Source of the DNA: Flavobacteriales bacterium
Lineage (GTDB): Bacteria; Bacteroidota; Bacteroidia; UBA10329
Assembly (NCBI GenBank): GCA_018402015.1
Contig: JAGYJL010000019.1
Coordinates: 1 to 38,301, forward strand
Direction: 5' to 3'
Length of the DNA stretch: 38,301 nt
The position numbers were made by a program, and so were the translations under genes. Under the pieces are notes generated by a model. It made no database searches. It saw only the letters and a list, made by a program, of their open reading frames with translations, and had not been told where the DNA came from. Of this stretch, positions 12,501 through 19,552 are shown piece after piece. Each line of letters opens with the position of its first letter. The stretch's first letter is position 1.

Positions 12501-12683
12501 GCGGTCGAAACGTTCTTGCGAAGCTGCGAACTTCTGCTTCTGATAAAGTTCCAGACCTAAAGCATACTCGCGCACAGGATCCAGATCACTGGCAACGCGT
12601 TGCGCATACAATTGCCCCGAAAGAGCAACCGCCAACAGCACAACCAACGCACCTTTACCAACCATCTGTTGCCACATACTCAT
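9540..12683 (-). CDS. Very large periplasmic tetratricopeptide-repeat protein
   Basis: About 1047 residues from the chosen ATG at 12683; a second ATG at 12677 is also possible. The frame can be extended to a TTG at 12731, but the added 16 residues precede an obvious signal peptide (GALVVLLAVALSGQLYAQ), so I reject that start. Almost the whole mature protein consists of helical TPR and TPR-like repeats (for example RYAEAVPEMEIAISELGGN and KAQEAIKYFDKVINEHPNS), probably more than twenty copies, giving a long superhelix in the periplasm. There is no lipobox Cys, so it is not a lipoprotein of the SprE/PorW or BamD type. The C-terminal ~20 residues are strongly acidic (EIDEEEEYVPNLEEE). It overlaps the downstream beta-barrel gene by four bases. 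TPR superhelices are usually protein-binding scaffolds; the partner here is plausibly the barrel. Confidence 0.85.
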   Translation of the reverse strand: MSMWQQMVGKGALVVLLAVALSGQLYAQRVASDLDPVREYALGLELYQKQKFAASQERFDRALSHHRELTSIQQENARYYQASSALQLFNKDGETLMSNFIEAHPEHPLVNMGNFELAKFHFTKKRFNSVLKSLAKVDAEVLDQKYLEEYYFKKGYAHFQQEEYDDSKAALSHVLNGGKKYRSPALYYSSYILYREGNNEAALAGFKELEDDKLFGKVAPFYVLQIYYRQGKNEDVLDYGSKLLDKDFSESKSGEIHRMMGEAYFNLGRYAEAVPEMEIAISELGGNRDDRYKLAYASYRGGDFQKAIVYFQQVTDEQDELTQLSFYHLGDCYVKLGQKMEARSAFRSASKYTFDKEIQEDALFNFAKTAYELSYDPYNEAVQAFEEYIDKNPNSQRVDEAYEFLLQVYLTTKNYEAAINAIDKIKQKTEAQKATYQRICYVRGTELFHDLRFKNAVHYFKRSDKFPIDSKITSQAIFWQAEAYSRMKKWKAAEEHYKLFMEAPSAIRMKEFGLAHYGLAYVYFENERLSEAIGWFRKFVDHENRDSLRANDALLRIGDSYYLQKDNKRAIEFYDKAIKFNKFDTDYAIFQIAVCYGLEGQNASKIETLKAMLSNYPETDFAADAQYEIAETYFFTDKAQEAIKYFDKVINEHPNSHYVRKAKLNKGLLFYNQSLDQQALPLFEDVAENYPATEEAKEALMKIQKIYVEKGDVPGFEAYVADNNFPDITTGALDTSYYESAEFMFLRGNLEGAMAEFKSYLEKFPHGFFALNANFYRAEAALELKKYDEAIVNYDHVLDFKKNQFTERSLMAASEIYLFKNNYNDALLRFTMLEEVAEVAENLMESRVGLMRCNFMLNNFEEAHRYAEKLRRSDKVPERILQEASLTSAKCAFAQGDLRMAEERFEMTLLEANNEIGAEALYNLANIHFLQDSITKAQTLIFEMVNVFPNYGEWITRSFLLLADTYLKQGEEFQAKLTLQNLIDNYDGELKAEAERKLSELEAAQPVLEERQDGGDWDIEFEQEGKVRDDIFEIDEEEEYVPNLEEE

Positions 12684-12766
12684 CCGTGCTAAATTATCTT
12701 GATGATCGCCCTCCAAAATCAACAGAGACAATACTTTTCAACGCGCATGTGTTAAGAGCGCAACGC

Positions 12767-12795
12767 TTTGTCAATGCGCCAGAATACTAACTTTG
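12767..12795 (+). promoter_or_regulatory. Promoter with -33 TTTG and -7 TAACTTTG for the FtsE-like gene
   Basis: TTTG at 12767-12770, a 17-base spacer and TAACTTTG at 12788-12795 fit the Bacteroidota -33/-7 promoter. The likely start codon (12805) is only nine bases past the box, so transcription would begin at or within a few bases of the ATG. Confidence 0.6.
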
Positions 12796-12804
12796 GCACG
12801 CCCG

Positions 12805-13509
12805 ATGGAGAATCAAGACCATATCATACAATTATCAGATGTCACCGTGTTCATTCGCGATAACGTTGTATTGAACAAGGTTTCATTTGCTATTGATAAA
12901 GGCGAGTTCATTTATCTGATAGGCAGAACCGGTGCAGGTAAGAGCAGTTTGCTGCGTACGTTATATGCAGACCTTCCGCTTCGCGATGGAGAAGGTTACG
13001 TTGCTGGACACACCTTGGCAGGAATTACAACTAAGGAGATTCCTTTCTTGCGAAGAAAATTGGGTATTGTTTTCCAAGATTTTCAGTTGCTTACCGATCG
13101 TTCGGTAGAAAAGAACTTGAAATTTGTGATGGAAGCCACAGGCTGGAAAGACAAAGTGAAGATGGAAGAACGCGTTGACGAAGTTCTGAATTTGGTTGGC
13201 ATCTCCTTAGATTCGAAAATTAAAATGCCCAATCAACTTTCTGGTGGTGAACAGCAGCGTGTGGCAGTTGCCCGTGCATTGATCAATCATCCAGATCTGA
13301 TTTTAGCAGATGAGCCGACAGGAAATCTCGATCCCGAGACGTCTGAAGGCATTCTACAATTAATGGTAGACATTACGAAAACAGGCACAAGCGTGCTGTT
13401 GGCCACACACAATTACTCCTTTTTCAAAAAGCACCCAGCACGAACGCTGAAGTGTGAAAACGGCTATGTGATTGACACCTTACAGAAAGTAGGTCCAGAA
13501 GATTTTTGA
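12805..13509 (+). CDS. ftsE: FtsE-type ABC transporter ATP-binding protein (cell division)
   Basis: 234 residues from ATG 12805. An upstream TTG at 12793 is in frame but lies inside the promoter box, so it is not used. It is a single ABC ATPase domain: Walker A GRTGAGKS (40-47), Q-loop Gln91 in IVFQDFQLL, signature LSGGEQQR (145-152), Walker B LILADEPTG (165-173), and H-loop His202 in LLATHNYS. Length and sequence (IIQLSDVTVF, FLRRKLGIVFQDF) fit FtsE, which with membrane partner FtsX regulates septal peptidoglycan hydrolysis. No ftsX is adjacent; in Bacteroidota the two genes are often apart. A LolD-type lipoprotein exporter ATPase is the main alternative. It is divergent from the TPR operon. 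Confidence 0.82.
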   Translation: MENQDHIIQLSDVTVFIRDNVVLNKVSFAIDKGEFIYLIGRTGAGKSSLLRTLYADLPLRDGEGYVAGHTLAGITTKEIPFLRRKLGIVFQDFQLLTDRSVEKNLKFVMEATGWKDKVKMEERVDEVLNLVGISLDSKIKMPNQLSGGEQQRVAVARALINHPDLILADEPTGNLDPETSEGILQLMVDITKTGTSVLLATHNYSFFKKHPARTLKCENGYVIDTLQKVGPEDF

Positions 13510-13556
13510 CGCGTAGCTGTCAATTCGCCACTTCCAGTATTCAATTGATTCTTAAT

Positions 13557-13577
13557 GCCCTATGATTATCGGGCTTT
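13557..13577 (+). terminator. Weak terminator-like hairpin after the FtsE-like gene
   Basis: GCCC (13557-13560) pairs with GGGC (13571-13574) around a ten-base loop and is followed by only three T residues. The stem is short; termination here is uncertain. Confidence 0.25.
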
Positions 13578-13583
13578 AGACGT

Positions 13584-13591
13584 TAAATTCG
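13584..13591 (+). promoter_or_regulatory. Possible -7 box variant TAAATTCG
   Basis: One mismatch to TAnnTTTG, 22 bases before the first PA-domain gene. The TTCG variant recurs in this window before other genes (15441, 32043), which slightly raises its credibility. Confidence 0.35.
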
Positions 13592-13612
13592 CATAACAAA
13601 CAAATAACCTAA

Positions 13613-15358
13613 ATGATGAAAAATCTACGTTTAACCCTTTCTACAATGACATTGGCGCTGTTTGCCTGCAGTGCTTTTGCCCAATCGTTGTTCTTGGTTC
13701 AACAGCCAGGAAACCTTGCTGGCACTTACGACTTTACAGACTCATTCTCTGCCGATGGCTGGGGTGCAGATCTTAGTGCCAACTACGTTACAGCTGAGGC
13801 GGCTTGGGCCTATGATGACGGAACATACGTTGGAGACCTTGGCGCTGCCGGAGATTCTGCATGCTGCGGACCAGCTGTTAATGCTTCTGAACTCGTTGGG
13901 AAAATCGCGTTCATATACCGTGGCGCATGTAACTTCTCGCTGAAAGCTTATCAAGCACAAGCTGCAGGTGCAGTTGGTTGCGTTATAGTAAACAACGAAC
14001 CAGGTAACCTGATCAATATGCTTGCTGGTGATAGTGCTACTGCTATCACTATCCCAACTGTATTTGTAAGTGATGCTACAGGAGCCACGCTTCGTGATGA
14101 GATTGAAGCGGGTAATGTTGAAGTATTCATTGGCAATCCAAACGGTGTTTTCACCAACAACATCGGGGCCTACAATCCGAACATTGGAATGGCAAGCAGT
14201 GCTTCTCTTCCTGTTCAATTCGCACAGACAAATACAGCTTTCAACGTTCCAGTTGGTGCATGGGTATTCAACTTCGGATCTGCCGATGCCGTGAATGTGA
14301 TACTTACCACCGCTATAGATAGAGATGGTACCGAAGTTTACAACGAAACATCATCAGCAGGCGCAACAATTCTTCCTGGAGATAGCCTTTTCATCTCTCT
14401 ACCAGATTATTCTGAGAACGGATACACGGCTGGTTTTTACACTATGACCTACACTTTGGTGTCTGATGCAGCTGACGATCTTCCAATTGACAATGAGTTG
14501 ACAGCAACTTTCTGGATCAACGAAGAAGGAATCTATTCTAAAAGCCGAGTTGATCCAGTTGATGGTCCTCAAGGAGTAAGCGGTCTACGCCCAGCCAACA
14601 GTACTGAATATGAATGGTGTATTGCCATGTCTTCAGAAAATGCAGAAGAGATGCAAATCGTTGGAATGACCTTCAATACATTGACAAACGACTTTCCACT
14701 TACTGGTGAGGCCGTACAATTGGCTGTGTATGAGTGGAACGACCCGTTTGATGGTACCGCGACTCCAACGTTTGACGACCTGAATGAACTGACTGATAAT
14801 GAGTTCTACGATTACGCTGACGATCTTCAAGGAGAATTCGTAACGCTAACTTTCTCTGAACCGATCGAATTGGTGAACGACCAGAAATACTTGGCATGTG
14901 CTACCATTTTCACTGATGACATGTTTCTAGGAGTGGATGGTGGAATTGATTATAACGTCACCTACGATTCATATCCAGATCAGATCTTCTTCCCGCTGAA
15001 CGATATTGACGGAGGTCAGTGGTTCTCCGGTGGTTTCGGAACAGAAAACGTACCCGCTTTGATTGTTAATCTAGCGTTAGCCAACGGAATTGCCGAGGAA
15101 ATCGAGGAATTGGAAGTAACTCCATATCCAAACCCAACGGTAGATATGATCAACATTCCATTGGGAGTTAGCATTTCTGGAGATATAACTATTGAGATAT
15201 ATGATGTAACCGGAGCCTTGGTGCTTTCAGAAAACATCTGCCAGAAGAGCAATAATCTAAAAATGGATGTAACCGGATTGGCAAGTGGTCTGCACACGTT
15301 CAGACTGACTTTCGAAGACAGAAGTTCAACTTCATTCCAAGTAATGATAGCCAGATAA
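13613..15358 (+). CDS. Secreted PA-domain protein with T9SS type A tail (copy 1)
   Basis: 581 residues. Signal peptide about 1-24 (ends SAFAQ; a second ATG follows directly, so the start may be one codon later). Residues about 55-165 form a protease-associated (PA) domain: KIAFIYRGACNFSLKA (97-112), then GAVGCVIVNN and IPTVFVSDATG (about 147-157). PA domains normally bind substrate or cap active sites in peptidases, but no peptidase motif is visible in the rest. Residues about 190-490 are beta-rich modules of unknown family (GAWVFNFGSAD, LRPANSTEYEWCIAM, YEWNDP). The last ~80 residues hold a type A T9SS sorting domain (YPNPTVD, IEIYDVTGALVLSE, LASGLHTFRL). Compared with copy 2 it has an extra insert containing Cys-Cys (SACCGPA, about 82-88). 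A terminator follows. A secreted binding or adhesion role is inference. Confidence 0.85.
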   Translation: MMKNLRLTLSTMTLALFACSAFAQSLFLVQQPGNLAGTYDFTDSFSADGWGADLSANYVTAEAAWAYDDGTYVGDLGAAGDSACCGPAVNASELVGKIAFIYRGACNFSLKAYQAQAAGAVGCVIVNNEPGNLINMLAGDSATAITIPTVFVSDATGATLRDEIEAGNVEVFIGNPNGVFTNNIGAYNPNIGMASSASLPVQFAQTNTAFNVPVGAWVFNFGSADAVNVILTTAIDRDGTEVYNETSSAGATILPGDSLFISLPDYSENGYTAGFYTMTYTLVSDAADDLPIDNELTATFWINEEGIYSKSRVDPVDGPQGVSGLRPANSTEYEWCIAMSSENAEEMQIVGMTFNTLTNDFPLTGEAVQLAVYEWNDPFDGTATPTFDDLNELTDNEFYDYADDLQGEFVTLTFSEPIELVNDQKYLACATIFTDDMFLGVDGGIDYNVTYDSYPDQIFFPLNDIDGGQWFSGGFGTENVPALIVNLALANGIAEEIEELEVTPYPNPTVDMINIPLGVSISGDITIEIYDVTGALVLSENICQKSNNLKMDVTGLASGLHTFRLTFEDRSSTSFQVMIAR

Positions 15359-15380
15359 GTTTCCGTTTATTTAAGCTAAG

Positions 15381-15410
15381 AGCCCGATTCGTTCTCGAAT
15401 CGGGCTTTTT
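15381..15410 (+). terminator. Intrinsic terminator after PA-domain copy 1
   Basis: An 11-bp perfect stem (AGCCCGATTCG, 15381-15391, with CGAATCGGGCT, 15396-15406), a four-base loop and a T run. It separates the two paralogues into distinct transcription units. Confidence 0.9.
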
Positions 15411-15440
15411 AATTCGTTATGAATTACAAAAACTAGCTAT

Positions 15441-15448
15441 TACCTTCG
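15441..15448 (+). promoter_or_regulatory. Possible -7 box variant TACCTTCG
   Basis: One mismatch to TAnnTTTG, 30 bases before the ATG of PA-domain copy 2 and downstream of the terminator of copy 1, where a new promoter is needed. No clear -33 element. Confidence 0.4.
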
Positions 15449-15478
15449 CAAACCATTGAAAAAATCAAATCCACTATC

Positions 15479-17194
15479 ATGAAGAAAAAATTATTCTCGT
15501 TTCTTTCTGTTGCATTGCTCGGCCTAATTGGCATGCAAGCATCTGCACAGATCGTTCTGTTGGTTCAGCAGCCTTCTAACCTTTCGGGCAGCTACAACTT
15601 TACTTATTCCAGCTCTAATGGTTGGGGTGCTGACATGGACACCGTAGCAATTACTGCACAAGCAGCTTTTGCAAACGATGCAACCAGTGCCGATTCACTT
15701 GGATGTGAGGCCATTGTAAATCGTTCTGAAATTGAAGGAAAGATTGCGGTAGTATACCGAGGCGATTGCAACTTCTCGCTAAAGGCAAGCAACGTTCAGG
15801 ATTCTGGAGCAGTAGCACTCGTTATTATCAACAACATCCCAGGAGCACCAGTAGGAATGGGTGCTGGAACAAATTCCGCTGGGGTTGTCATTCCTGTGGT
15901 TATGATCAGCGATGCTGATGGTGCTGCTCTTAGAGAGTCGATTCTTGCAGGTGATGTAGAAATGTTCCTAGGAAATAACACAGGTCTTTATGCCAACAAC
16001 GTTGGAAGCTACAAGGCCAACGTAGGTTCAGCCAACAGCTACTCTATTCCTGTGGAATTTGCTCAATCAAGCAACGATTTCAGTGTTCCAATTGGTGCTT
16101 GGGTATTCAATTTTGGATCGGCAGTAGCTACAAACGCAATCGTTACTGCTAGCATAGACCGAGAAGGTACTGAGGTTTACAACGAAACTTCTACCGGAGC
16201 AGATATTCCAGTAGGCGACAGTTTGTTCGTTGAACTTCCTGAATACATGGAAAATGGTTTTTACGAAGCAGGTGTTTACACCATCACTTACACCATCGTT
16301 ACTGATGATTCTGACGAGTTTCCAGACGATAATACAGTCACGGCATCTTTCTGGATAAACGAGGAAGGCATTTACTCTAAGAGTACAGTTGACCCTGAAA
16401 CCGGACCAGTTGCAGGTAACGGAATCCGTCCAGCAAACAGCACCGAATACGAGTGGTGTATTGCTTTAGAGTCTGAAAATGCTGAGGCACTTCAGGTCAC
16501 TGGAATCACCTTTGCTACTCTTACGAACGACATTGATCTAACAGGAGAAGCTGTTCAATTAGCGGTTTACGAGTGGAACGACCCTATTTCTTCTACAGCA
16601 GTTACATTCGATGACCTGAACGAATTGACAGACAATGAATTCTACGATTACACCGCTGATCTTCAGAATGAATTCGTTTCACACGCTTTTGCTCAACCAG
16701 TAGAATTGGTTAACGGTCAGAAATACTTGGCATGTGCTACCATTTTCATTGATGATATGTTTGTTGGTGTTGATGCGGGTCTTGACTACAATGTGATGTA
16801 TGAAACTTATGTTGACGAAGTATTCTTCCCTGTAAACGATATAGGCCAATCAACTTGGTTCCCAGGTGGATTCGGAACAGACAACATTCCTGCCATTATC
16901 GTAAACTTGGAGAGCGCAACAGGAATTGCTGAAGATATTGAGCAATTAGAAGTTGTTCCTTACCCGAACCCAACTACAGATAACATCACTATCCCAATGG
17001 GAGCTGTTATCAATGGTGATATTGTTGTTGAAGTTTATGATGTGAAAGGAACTTTGGTTCTTTCTGAAACTGTTTGCCAGAAGAGCGACAAACTCAGAAT
17101 GGATGTTGCTGATCTATCATCAGGACTTCACACTTTCACTTTGAGATTCGAAGATGATTCAACGACTTCATTCCGAGTAGTTATCTCTCGTTAA
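15479..17194 (+). CDS. Secreted PA-domain protein with T9SS type A tail (copy 2)
   Basis: 571 residues, collinear with the previous gene and by eye more than half identical to it over the full length. Shared blocks include GAWVFNFGSA, FWINEEGIYSKS, RPANSTEYEWCIA, TGEAVQLAVYEWNDP, FDDLNELTDNEFYDY and QKYLACATIF. Signal peptide about 1-24 (ASAQ). PA domain about 50-155, with KIAVVYRGDCNFSLKA (88-103) and IPVVMISDADG. Type A sorting tail over the last ~80 residues (YPNPTTDNITIP, VEVYDVKGTLVLSE, LSSGLHTFTLRF). No peptidase domain. It lies 120 bases downstream of copy 1 with its own terminator, so it is a tandem duplication with separate transcription. The most conserved part is the central beta-rich region and not the PA domain, suggesting the central part carries the core function. 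Confidence 0.85.
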   Translation: MKKKLFSFLSVALLGLIGMQASAQIVLLVQQPSNLSGSYNFTYSSSNGWGADMDTVAITAQAAFANDATSADSLGCEAIVNRSEIEGKIAVVYRGDCNFSLKASNVQDSGAVALVIINNIPGAPVGMGAGTNSAGVVIPVVMISDADGAALRESILAGDVEMFLGNNTGLYANNVGSYKANVGSANSYSIPVEFAQSSNDFSVPIGAWVFNFGSAVATNAIVTASIDREGTEVYNETSTGADIPVGDSLFVELPEYMENGFYEAGVYTITYTIVTDDSDEFPDDNTVTASFWINEEGIYSKSTVDPETGPVAGNGIRPANSTEYEWCIALESENAEALQVTGITFATLTNDIDLTGEAVQLAVYEWNDPISSTAVTFDDLNELTDNEFYDYTADLQNEFVSHAFAQPVELVNGQKYLACATIFIDDMFVGVDAGLDYNVMYETYVDEVFFPVNDIGQSTWFPGGFGTDNIPAIIVNLESATGIAEDIEQLEVVPYPNPTTDNITIPMGAVINGDIVVEVYDVKGTLVLSETVCQKSDKLRMDVADLSSGLHTFTLRFEDDSTTSFRVVISR

Positions 17195-17216
17195 TCAAGT
17201 CGATCAACCACTTGAG

Positions 17217-17246
17217 ACCCGATCTGGAAACAGGTCGGGTTTTTTA
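17217..17246 (+). terminator. Intrinsic terminator after PA-domain copy 2
   Basis: A 10-bp stem with one wobble (ACCCGATCTG at 17217-17226 with CAGGTCGGGT at 17231-17240), GAAA tetraloop and six T residues. It abuts the stop codon of the convergent glycosyltransferase gene. The minus-strand side has no T run, so it acts mainly on the plus strand. Confidence 0.88.
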
Positions 17247-18374
17247 TTACCCGTTATTCAGATAAATGAGGGAAACGAGCTTTTCAGCGTTCACCGCGTT
17301 GCAGAATCGAGCATATAGAATCTCTTCTCTTTTCGCAATCTCATCCTGAGAGAATTTCTTCTCAAACAGATTAACAACAGCCTGCGAATAACGCTTGTCT
17401 GTATCCTCTACCCGGCAAAGAGGTTCAAGTCCGGTATTTTCCACCATCGGGGAATTGACTATGCAGTGGCGCCCCATATACAAAGCAGCAAGGAGCTTCA
17501 ACTTTATTCCTGTGGCTTGGAAAGTGGGCAACACGTTAACCTGTGCATCTCGTATCAATTGATGGATCTCATCCGTTTTCAAGCCAACTCTCAACTGCAC
17601 ATGAGGGTACTTGGCAACCTCTTGCTTCAATTCGGTTGACGGCCGATTACCCGCAATGACCAACGGAATTTTAAGCGCTGAGAATATATTTCTGACCAAG
17701 TAAAGCGCGGCTTCGTTATTCTCTCCAACCTCCAAGTTTCCATGGTACAGACAGAATTCGCCTTTCCCTAAGGCACTTTCCACCTTTCCATTAGGATGGA
17801 AGGCTGAAATATGATTCACATTCGGGTATTTGGAGTCCAAGTACTCTGTATCGGCCTTAGAAATGGCCGCAATGAGCTGAGCATTACAAAGCGTGCGTTC
17901 AAAACGTTCCAGTTTGCTCACTTCATTCATGAAATAGTACTTCTTAAAAAAGTCCTTTTCAACCTTGGCTAAATTGCCATAATAGTGGTGTTCGATGTTG
18001 TGGGTTCGAACAATTTTGAAGCGATTCATCAAGCGTTCATCATCCAAATGATAGCACGAATGGAGTCCTTCGAAAAGAATAGGGTGATCATCGGCCAACA
18101 GGCGTTTGACCATTTCCTCAGACGAGCGCGTAACCGCAATGAATGGTCGCCTGCGAAAAAGATTACTGCGCGTAGTACTTCTGTGATAATAATGAACCTC
18201 TTCGCAAAATTCGTTCAACTCTGTCGCTGGTTTTCGTCCGTACTCAAAGCAGTGCAGGTGAATCTTAACACCTAATTGGTGCAAAGCCTTCAACTTGTAA
18301 TACACATCGATAACGCCTCCATAGTTTGCCGGAAACGGAACATCGAATGATATGACATGCAAGTGTTTATCCAT
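17247..18374 (-). CDS. Glycosyltransferase (GT-B fold, GT1/GT4-like)
   Basis: 375 residues, cytoplasmic, no signal peptide. The N-terminal domain starts HLHVISFDVPFPANYGGVID, with the glycine-rich loop typical of the acceptor side of GT-B enzymes. Mid-protein has KIVRTHNIEHHYY and AAISKADTEYL. The C-terminal domain has LYHGNLEVGENNEAA, IAGNRPS, and a nucleotide-sugar-binding region with P-x(4)-G-x-K-x-KLLAALYMG (NVLPTFQATGIKLKL), where the usual Glu of the GT4 E-x7-E pair is not obvious. It probably adds a sugar to a surface polysaccharide or lipid-linked glycan; donor and acceptor cannot be told. Its ATG lies within the end of the upstream glycosyltransferase gene (8-base overlap), so they are co-transcribed. 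Confidence 0.85.
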   Translation of the reverse strand: MDKHLHVISFDVPFPANYGGVIDVYYKLKALHQLGVKIHLHCFEYGRKPATELNEFCEEVHYYHRSTTRSNLFRRRPFIAVTRSSEEMVKRLLADDHPILFEGLHSCYHLDDERLMNRFKIVRTHNIEHHYYGNLAKVEKDFFKKYYFMNEVSKLERFERTLCNAQLIAAISKADTEYLDSKYPNVNHISAFHPNGKVESALGKGEFCLYHGNLEVGENNEAALYLVRNIFSALKIPLVIAGNRPSTELKQEVAKYPHVQLRVGLKTDEIHQLIRDAQVNVLPTFQATGIKLKLLAALYMGRHCIVNSPMVENTGLEPLCRVEDTDKRYSQAVVNLFEKKFSQDEIAKREEILYARFCNAVNAEKLVSLIYLNNG

Positions 18375-19479
18375 CTATTCCTATGATCATTTCCCGAAGC
18401 ACTTCAGACTCAGCATCCCAGTTCAATTCCTTACTTGCTTTGATGCAATTTGCTTTCCAATCAGATACTTTGTCTGAACTTAGCATGTTGGTAATGGCCA
18501 AAGCTATGGCCTTAGGCTCTACCGATTCAACAATTTGTCCAACGGAAAATTCCTGTACGATCCTTTTCACCTCCACCAGATCGGATCCGAGGACAGGAAT
18601 TCCGGCTTGGATATAATCGAAAACCTTATTCGGTAAACTGTAACGGTAATTGATGTTGGTATCCTTATCTAAAGTAAGACCAAGATCGGCCAATTGCGTG
18701 TGTGCCATCATTTCGGCATACGGCATTCTTCCTTTGAATATCACTTTATCTTCTATACCGAAATCCTTCACGTTCCGCTTCAAAATGTCCAAAACATCGC
18801 CCGAACCAATAATCAACAACACAGCATTGTTGATGTAGCGCATTGCTTCAACAGCTTCTTCGGAACCACGATGCATGTTAATTCCTGAGCCCTGTAGAAT
18901 GACGATCTTTTTATCTTCTGGCAAACCCAATTCTTTGCGGGTTTTGAAGGCTTTATCCAACGGCTTAGGCATGTTGCGTAACACCTTCATGTCAATTCCA
19001 TACGCCTTTTTGTACAGTTCGGCAATGGATGCATTCACGGTTAGTGCGAAGGTGAGTTTTGGCAGAATCCATCGTTCAATGCTTCGCCAAATGGCCTGAA
19101 CCTTTGGCCTGGAAACCAGCTCTGGCACTTCGGTGAAATATTCATGACTATCATAAATGAGACGCGTCCCTTTTAGCCTTGCCACTAGAAAATTAGGTAG
19201 TAATGTGTCGAGATCGTTTGAGAATAGGATTTCCGATTTCCTGAACAACAAGTGGAAGAAAAGCACTACGTTAAAACTAGCATAGAACAGCGGCCCGCGT
19301 TCGAACGGCAAGTGCATTCTATGTGTTAGATAAGGGCGTGTATCAAGCGGTTTGCTCGCAGAAGTTGTTCTTCCGATAAGCAATACCTCAAAACCCAATT
19401 GGTGCAGCAACAAGCAATGCTTGTGCACACGCTGATCGGTGCTAAGGTCGTTTATGACTGACACGATGGCCCTTTTCAA
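18367..19479 (-). CDS. Glycosyltransferase (GT4-like), TTG start
   Basis: 370 residues. The start codon is TTG: an in-frame TAG lies four codons upstream, and the sequence right after the TTG (KRAIVSVINDLSTDQRVHK) is the typical beginning of this glycosyltransferase group, so no internal ATG is plausible. Motifs: LIYDSHEYFTEVPEL in the N-terminal domain, then VILQGSGINMHRGSEEAVEA, LLIIGSGDVLDILK and VIFKGRMPYAEM. The donor-site region holds LGLTLDKDTNINYRYSLPNK with FDYIQAGIPVLGSDLVEVK, the K-x-FDYIQAG pattern of the C-terminal GT4 domain. It is likely a glycan-assembly enzyme acting with the next gene, which it overlaps by eight bases. A 73-base gap separates it from the upstream methyltransferase. 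Confidence 0.87.
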   Translation of the reverse strand: MKRAIVSVINDLSTDQRVHKHCLLLHQLGFEVLLIGRTTSASKPLDTRPYLTHRMHLPFERGPLFYASFNVVLFFHLLFRKSEILFSNDLDTLLPNFLVARLKGTRLIYDSHEYFTEVPELVSRPKVQAIWRSIERWILPKLTFALTVNASIAELYKKAYGIDMKVLRNMPKPLDKAFKTRKELGLPEDKKIVILQGSGINMHRGSEEAVEAMRYINNAVLLIIGSGDVLDILKRNVKDFGIEDKVIFKGRMPYAEMMAHTQLADLGLTLDKDTNINYRYSLPNKVFDYIQAGIPVLGSDLVEVKRIVQEFSVGQIVESVEPKAIALAITNMLSSDKVSDWKANCIKASKELNWDAESEVLREMIIGIDG

Positions 19480-19552
19480 CTCTGAAGTCTAGAAAATTAG
19501 AATCGGAAAGGTGTGTCGATGGGCTCTTGGTTAAGAAATTGTGAAGGCCAAA

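Noticed and set aside
12684-12731. N-terminal extension of the TPR protein to a TTG at 12731
   Set aside because: It places 16 charged residues before a clear signal peptide; the ATG at 12683 or 12677 fits better.
12793-12804. TTG start for the FtsE-like protein
   Set aside because: The TTG is the last part of the TAACTTTG promoter box; homologues begin near the ATG at 12805.
17995-18015. GGTTCGAA-like string resembling a tRNA T-arm
   Set aside because: It lies in the coding sequence of a glycosyltransferase with no cloverleaf arms around it.
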